DNA from: Pseudovibrio sp. Alg231-02
GTDB taxonomy: Bacteria > Pseudomonadota > Alphaproteobacteria > Rhizobiales > Stappiaceae
Direction: 5' to 3'
Length of the DNA stretch: 64,000 nt
Assembly: GCF_900143565.1 (NCBI RefSeq)
Contig: NZ_FREX01000008.1
Location: 225,762-289,761, forward strand
The position numbers and the translations under genes are program-made. This document shows, piece after piece, positions 60,077-64,000 of the stretch; positions within the stretch are counted from its first letter, which is position 1; every line of letters begins with the position of its first letter. Below the pieces are notes generated by a model, which worked only from the letters and a program-made list of their open reading frames with translations, was not told where the DNA came from and did not search any database.

Positions 60077-61447
60077 ATGAACTTCCTGATTAAGGAATTG
60101 GTTTGGCGCGGCCATGACACGCTGGGGCTTGATAGTACTGATCCGTATGAGCCAGATAAAGATCAGATTATAGCCTATATGGGGCAACTTGAGATTGCCG
60201 CTATGATTGGTGCAGTTCTAGTGAAAACCAAGGCTGAGCTGGATGCGATCACCAACAAAGAAGATTACACCCCTGCCATGGTTGGTGCAGATCCAGATCA
60301 AAACAAAAGCGGATATTATCAATGGTTGGGTGGTACCTGGAACTATGTGCGCGACCTTGCTGACAGTATCACGAGACTGGTTGATATCGATGGGACGGGT
60401 AATGCGATCAGGGCGAAACTTCGATTGGGTGTCAGCCTCTCGGCAGTTGAGTTTGCAGTCTTCGTTCCCATTGCAAACAACTCAGGCGCCGTGACCATCA
60501 AGGTTGATGATGTGCTGTTGCCAATTCGAAATGGCCTCGGCAATGAACTCGACCCTGATGACCTGCAGAAGGGCTATCCGGCTATGCTCACAGTGATTGA
60601 GGGGCAGGAGGGTTATGTTCTCCTTAATCCGGCAAATGTCGAAGCAGTGGTTCTTGCGGCCAAGACCGCATCCATAGCAGCTCGTAATCAGGCACAAACA
60701 GCTCAAGGCAAAGCAGAGGACGCTTTGAACCAACTGGAAGTTGCGGTTGAGCAAGCTTCTGATTTGGCGTTTAAGCGCTTCAATAAGCTCTATCTAGGGT
60801 CATTTGACGACGATCCGGACACTGATAATGAGGGCAATGAGCTGGCAGATGGAGCGCTGTATTTCAAATCGCCAGATAAGAAGTTGAAAGTCTATTCTGA
60901 TGTTAATGGATGGGTGCTTGCAACTCCAGACACAAGTGACTTTCTCCATAAAGCGAACAACCTGAGTGACCTTCCAGACAAATCTGCTGCGCGTTCAAAT
61001 CTGAGGCTAGGAGCGTTGGCGGTTTTAGACAAAATCACCAACACCCAAATAGCCCTTAAGACAATTTACGGAAGCAGACTTGCCGATAACGCTGTCACCG
61101 ATCAGAAGCTCAATTCTGCAAAACTGAATACGCTTGCAGCTGTTCCGAGGATTATTGCCGCTGCGAAGGTGGATACAAACGGTGATGTGCTTTGGGCAAG
61201 CAATCTGACCTGCAGCCGTACTAGTGTAGGTGGTTACGAATACGAGTTCGTACAAGCGCTCCCATCCAGCAAAGCAGGTAAATACACCGTCTTAACGACG
61301 GCAGATGAAAGCGGGCACATACCTCGAACCACTGCGAAAACAAAAGATGGCTTTAAGACTGGATTTGTGACACGGCGAACGACCACACCTTATCCATTTG
61401 TCGGCTCAAGCACAGGTCACGATATGGTTGTGATTGGTGTTTGGTAG
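60077..61447 (+). CDS. Phage tail fibre-like protein
   Basis: A 456-residue protein. The N-terminal part includes DAITNKEDYTPAMVGADPDQNKSGYYQWLGGTWNYVRDL, a middle alanine-rich helix (about 195-235) could form a trimeric coiled coil, and the repeat-like NLSDLPDKSAARSNLRLG (about residues 295-312) is common in tail fibres. It would bind the host surface. Start ATG 60077 follows GGAG by six bases; a TTG four codons earlier is in frame. A terminator follows the gene. It looks intact, unlike its neighbour. Confidence 0.72.
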   Translation: MNFLIKELVWRGHDTLGLDSTDPYEPDKDQIIAYMGQLEIAAMIGAVLVKTKAELDAITNKEDYTPAMVGADPDQNKSGYYQWLGGTWNYVRDLADSITRLVDIDGTGNAIRAKLRLGVSLSAVEFAVFVPIANNSGAVTIKVDDVLLPIRNGLGNELDPDDLQKGYPAMLTVIEGQEGYVLLNPANVEAVVLAAKTASIAARNQAQTAQGKAEDALNQLEVAVEQASDLAFKRFNKLYLGSFDDDPDTDNEGNELADGALYFKSPDKKLKVYSDVNGWVLATPDTSDFLHKANNLSDLPDKSAARSNLRLGALAVLDKITNTQIALKTIYGSRLADNAVTDQKLNSAKLNTLAAVPRIIAAAKVDTNGDVLWASNLTCSRTSVGGYEYEFVQALPSSKAGKYTVLTTADESGHIPRTTAKTKDGFKTGFVTRRTTTPYPFVGSSTGHDMVVIGVW

Positions 61448-61476
61448 GGCATTGCAAGCGAACTCAACTGAAAGCC

Positions 61477-61499
61477 GGCTCCCCTGGGGAGCCTTTTTT
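61477..61499 (+). terminator. Rho-independent terminator after the tail fibre gene
   Basis: GGCTCC and GGAGCC pair around a 5-base loop and are followed by six T residues. It ends the tail fibre transcript, although the lysin gene begins only 12 bases later. Confidence 0.85.
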
Positions 61500-61510
61500 G
61501 TGAGGTGATC

Positions 61511-62143
61511 ATGGGAGGGGTACCAGACTTGGAATCTCAAGAAATGCTGTTGGAACTTGGATTCAATCCAGGCAAGCCCGATGGTGATTGGGGCAGACTT
61601 TCAGAACATGCCTATCAGAGTTGGCTAGGCTTCAAGATTAAAGCGGTCAAAAGTGGCGAGCCGCCATGGCTTATTGAGGCGCGACGATTGTTGGGAACCA
61701 AGGAAATATCAGGACCGAAGCACAATCCAAGGATTATGGGTTGGGCGAGTAAGTTGGGTATCTCCTACCAGACTGATGAAACCCCTTGGTGTGGTCTGTT
61801 TGTCGCCCATTGCATGAGCCTTGTTTCTGATCGCCTGCCTATCAATCTTCTAGGGTCTCGCCAATGGGCGAAATACGGCAGACGGTTAGATAAAGGGGTG
61901 CCTGGCTCTATTCTTGTCTTCTGGCGCGGTAGCCCTCGCGGTTGGAAAGGGCACGTTGGTTTCTACGTTTCTGAGAGTGCCGGCCACTATCATGTGCTTG
62001 GTGGCAATCAGTCCAATGCAGTCACAACTGCAAAGCTTTCAAAGCGGCGGTTCTTAGATATCCGGTGGCCGGAAAGCTATCCAGTGAAAGGAGAGCGAGT
62101 GTTGGCACAGCGCGAAGGTGCTGTCTCGATCAACGAAGCTTGA
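61511..62143 (+). CDS. Phage endolysin (peptidoglycan-binding plus NlpC/P60-like, TIGR02594 type)
   Basis: A 210-residue cell-wall hydrolase. Residues about 5-45 look like a short peptidoglycan-binding helix bundle (LLELGFNPGKPDGDWGRLSEHAYQSW). Residues about 55-195 carry the catalytic domain with the cysteine C94 in PWCGLFVAHCM and histidine H148 in GHVGFY, followed by LGGNQSNAV. It is probably the lysis amidase or endopeptidase of the prophage. Start ATG 61511 with GAGG at 61502. The catalytic residues are intact, so it may still be active. Confidence 0.82.
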   Translation: MGGVPDLESQEMLLELGFNPGKPDGDWGRLSEHAYQSWLGFKIKAVKSGEPPWLIEARRLLGTKEISGPKHNPRIMGWASKLGISYQTDETPWCGLFVAHCMSLVSDRLPINLLGSRQWAKYGRRLDKGVPGSILVFWRGSPRGWKGHVGFYVSESAGHYHVLGGNQSNAVTTAKLSKRRFLDIRWPESYPVKGERVLAQREGAVSINEA

Positions 62144-62337
62144 GGTTGCTTCAGTTAGAACTTCTTTTCTGGCTAGCTAGTGGATAAACTCACAAGCTTG
62201 GTTGCACAGGAACTCGTGAAATTTCTTCGTGAGTTTGGTCGCGTTGGAACACTCTCTTGATTGAGTACCGGAAGTGCAAAGCCTGACGAGACAACTAAAA
62301 CTACACGATCAAATTGCGAAAGAAAGAGGTGCTTGTG

Positions 62338-62604
62338 ATGGCGATGCAAGAGCAAACGCTTTCGGGTTGGCGTCTTGGAAAAGAGATCCCAGTAGGGCTT
62401 ATGTTTACTGTGATACTGCAGTTTATTGGTTTTGTCTGGTGGGCGGCAAGCGTCAACGAACGAGTGACTGCATTGGAGCGCTACGCTTCGCAAAGTAGCG
62501 CTATGGTTGAGCGTGTTACACGGGTTGAGACATTGGTTGAGAGCGTTGAAAAGCGGTTGGAAAATATCGAAAGGAAACTAGATCGCATTGCCGATAAGGG
62601 GTGA
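62338..62604 (+). CDS. Small phage membrane protein with coiled coil
   Basis: An 88-residue protein with one hydrophobic helix (about residues 17-36, IPVGLMFTVILQFIGFVWWA) and a C-terminal coiled coil with regular heptads (VERVTRVETLVESVEKRLENIERKLDRI). It resembles the holin- or spanin-associated small proteins found next to phage lysins; I cannot say which. Start ATG 62338 with AGAGG upstream. The 190 bases before it hold no gene that I can support, only a 26-codon open stretch at 62180. Confidence 0.6.
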   Translation: MAMQEQTLSGWRLGKEIPVGLMFTVILQFIGFVWWAASVNERVTALERYASQSSAMVERVTRVETLVESVEKRLENIERKLDRIADKG

Positions 62605-62765
62605 AAGTACATTTACTTACAACCTAACATAAGAAAGATGCGAGATTCTTATCTATTTCAAAATACAGCGGAAAATACATATTTATTAAAATTGAAATCA
62701 TAAGTTTCGGGCAAGTTTTGCAACTTTAGGGTGTAATTGTTAATGCTCTTAGGGAAGTTGTTTTA

Positions 62766-64000
62766 ATGTCTAACTCCGCACCATTTTCCTACCCAATTCA
62801 AATCTCAACTACTGAAAACGATGTGATTTCCATTAGAGTTTTCTTCCAGGATTTTGATCTGGTAGATACTCATACACTTGCTTTGAATGTCGCTGAAATG
62901 ATCGGAACTGGAACAGTCATCAGTGATGACACATTCCACTATGACCCAGGCACTAAATTCGATCATCTAGCTGTTGGAGAAACAGCTACAGATACGTTTT
63001 CTTATACGATTACTGATGCTGCTGGTGAAAGTGCGACTTCTACTGTCACAATTACGGTGACAGGGCAGAATGAAGGGCCGGTTGCGGTTGAGATCGCGAG
63101 GCAGACAGACGAAAACACTGCGATTAATATCGCACCCGAGTTCGTTGATTTCGATACATCTGACACCCATAGCATTGCCGTTGATACGAGCGACACTACC
63201 GGTTCTGTTACAGTAAATGCCGATGGTACATTCACCTATAGTCCAGATGGTAAGTACGACGCATTGAACCGCGGAGAAACCGCAACCGATACTTTCACTT
63301 ACACCGTAACAGATGCCTCAGGTGAAAGTTCCACTGAGACGGTTACTGTTACAATCCTGGGTGAGGGTAATGTCACAGCTAAATCCGGCAAACTTGTTGC
63401 CTCTGATGGTGCTGAGTATGACAGTTTTGGTCATGGAGTGCAGATGAATGACCACGGAGTTGTGGTAGTTGGTGCTTCTGGGGATGATGATAAGGGCAGT
63501 GAATCCGGTTCGGTCTATGTCTATACGCCAGATGGCGGCAGTTATGCGGAGACCAAACTTGTGGCTTCTGATGGAGCTGACCTGAACCACTTCGGTGCCA
63601 ATACTGCGATCAATAACTCTGGTGTTGTTGCGGTTAGTGCCTTCGGAGATGGTACTCCGGGTAGTGCCGAAAAAGCTATTTATGTGTTCACTCCGACAGA
63701 CGGCGGGAGCTATTCGGAAGTCAAGCTGACTGTACCTGAAGGTATCTTTAGTGGCATGCCTAGTGAGCATGGCCTCTCAATGAATGCAAGTGGAGTGATT
63801 GTTGCTTCCGTCTTTGATGGGATTGAAGACAAGATCTACATCTTCACTCCAGATGGTATTGGCGGTTACGCAGAAGACACTCTCTTTATTCCAGGAGCTG
63901 GCAGCGCCAGTGGCAATGTTAGCATTAACGACGGTGGTGTTATCTTTGCCGACGGTCCAGGCGATCTTGCTCGTGTGTTCACACCGGATCCTGCCGGCAT
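62766..64000 (+). CDS. Large repeat-rich surface/secreted protein (cadherin-like and FG-GAP-like), 5' part
   Basis: The first 411 codons of a gene that runs out of the window. Two bacterial immunoglobulin/cadherin-like repeats of about 90-95 residues come first; both contain a GETATDTF[ST]YT[IV]TDA[AS]GES motif, at residues about 74-93 and 172-191. Then FG-GAP/beta-propeller-like repeats begin, with FGHGVQMNDHGVVVVGASGDDD and SGSVYVYTP. There is no signal peptide, which fits type I (RTX) export through a C-terminal signal still to come. It is probably an adhesin or biofilm protein. AGGGAAG precedes the ATG. Confidence 0.75.
   Translation, partial: MSNSAPFSYPIQISTTENDVISIRVFFQDFDLVDTHTLALNVAEMIGTGTVISDDTFHYDPGTKFDHLAVGETATDTFSYTITDAAGESATSTVTITVTGQNEGPVAVEIARQTDENTAINIAPEFVDFDTSDTHSIAVDTSDTTGSVTVNADGTFTYSPDGKYDALNRGETATDTFTYTVTDASGESSTETVTVTILGEGNVTAKSGKLVASDGAEYDSFGHGVQMNDHGVVVVGASGDDDKGSESGSVYVYTPDGGSYAETKLVASDGADLNHFGANTAINNSGVVAVSAFGDGTPGSAEKAIYVFTPTDGGSYSEVKLTVPEGIFSGMPSEHGLSMNASGVIVASVFDGIEDKIYIFTPDGIGGYAEDTLFIPGAGSASGNVSINDGGVIFADGPGDLARVFTPDPAG

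Noticed and set aside
1..64000. CRISPR arrays, rRNA genes, insertion-sequence transposases, replication origin
   Set aside because: I looked for regularly spaced repeats, rRNA motifs, transposase genes with terminal repeats, and origin-like iterons, and saw none.

Overview
The window looks like chromosome (or a large replicon) of a marine, host-associated alphaproteobacterium of the Hyphomicrobiales/Stappiaceae kind; Pseudovibrio is my best guess. The reasons are a type III secretion system (T3SS) beside many uptake operons, moderate GC, and an intergenic repeat whose architecture I recognise from rhizobial relatives. The genus is inferred, not proven.

Region 1 (1-13645) is a T3SS locus. The tail of sctJ is followed by a tightly overlapped operon sctK-L-N-O-P-Q-R-S-T-U. 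After it come an exported alpha/beta hydrolase, a 742-base stretch holding a dispersed repeat and a candidate structured RNA of about 450 nt, and an acidic orphan protein with a Cys-x14-His motif (possible effector). On the opposite strand lie sctV and a CesT-like chaperone. Genes for the needle, secretin and SctD would lie left of the window.

Region 2 (13646-28200) is catabolic: a branched-chain-type ABC importer (livKHMGF-like), an IclR regulator, two acyl-CoA dehydrogenases and a crotonase, then a TfoX C-domain protein, then a TetR regulator divergent from a flavin monooxygenase, an SBF-type transporter, an epimerase and an SDR. Together they suggest uptake and CoA-dependent degradation of a cyclic or branched organic acid.

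Region 3 (28214-38592) is polyamine uptake and degradation: potFGHI, an agmatinase-like ureohydrolase and gamma-glutamylputrescine synthetase run leftward, divergent from a GntR regulator, an aminotransferase and a PuuB-like oxidase. A near-perfect shared palindrome (TTTGTGATCACAAA) lies in both control regions.

Region 4 (38584-54345) holds two leftward solute operons. The first is LacI, a polar-amino-acid-type binding protein, a long permease and a GH1 beta-glucosidase, with no ATPase. The second is a sugar ABC importer with an argininosuccinate-lyase-like enzyme, an ATPase and a PfkB kinase, divergent from a ROK regulator and a three-part PIG-L deacetylase.

Region 5 (54398-58089) is a YbhGFSR-like drug-efflux ABC operon under a CecR-like TetR repressor with a clear palindromic operator.

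Region 6 (58301-62604) is tRNA-Ser(GCU) followed by a decayed prophage: the N-terminus of an integrase is joined out of frame to the C-terminus of a tail-tip protein, and intact tail fibre, lysin and small membrane-protein genes follow. The window ends inside a repeat-rich surface protein gene (62766 onward).
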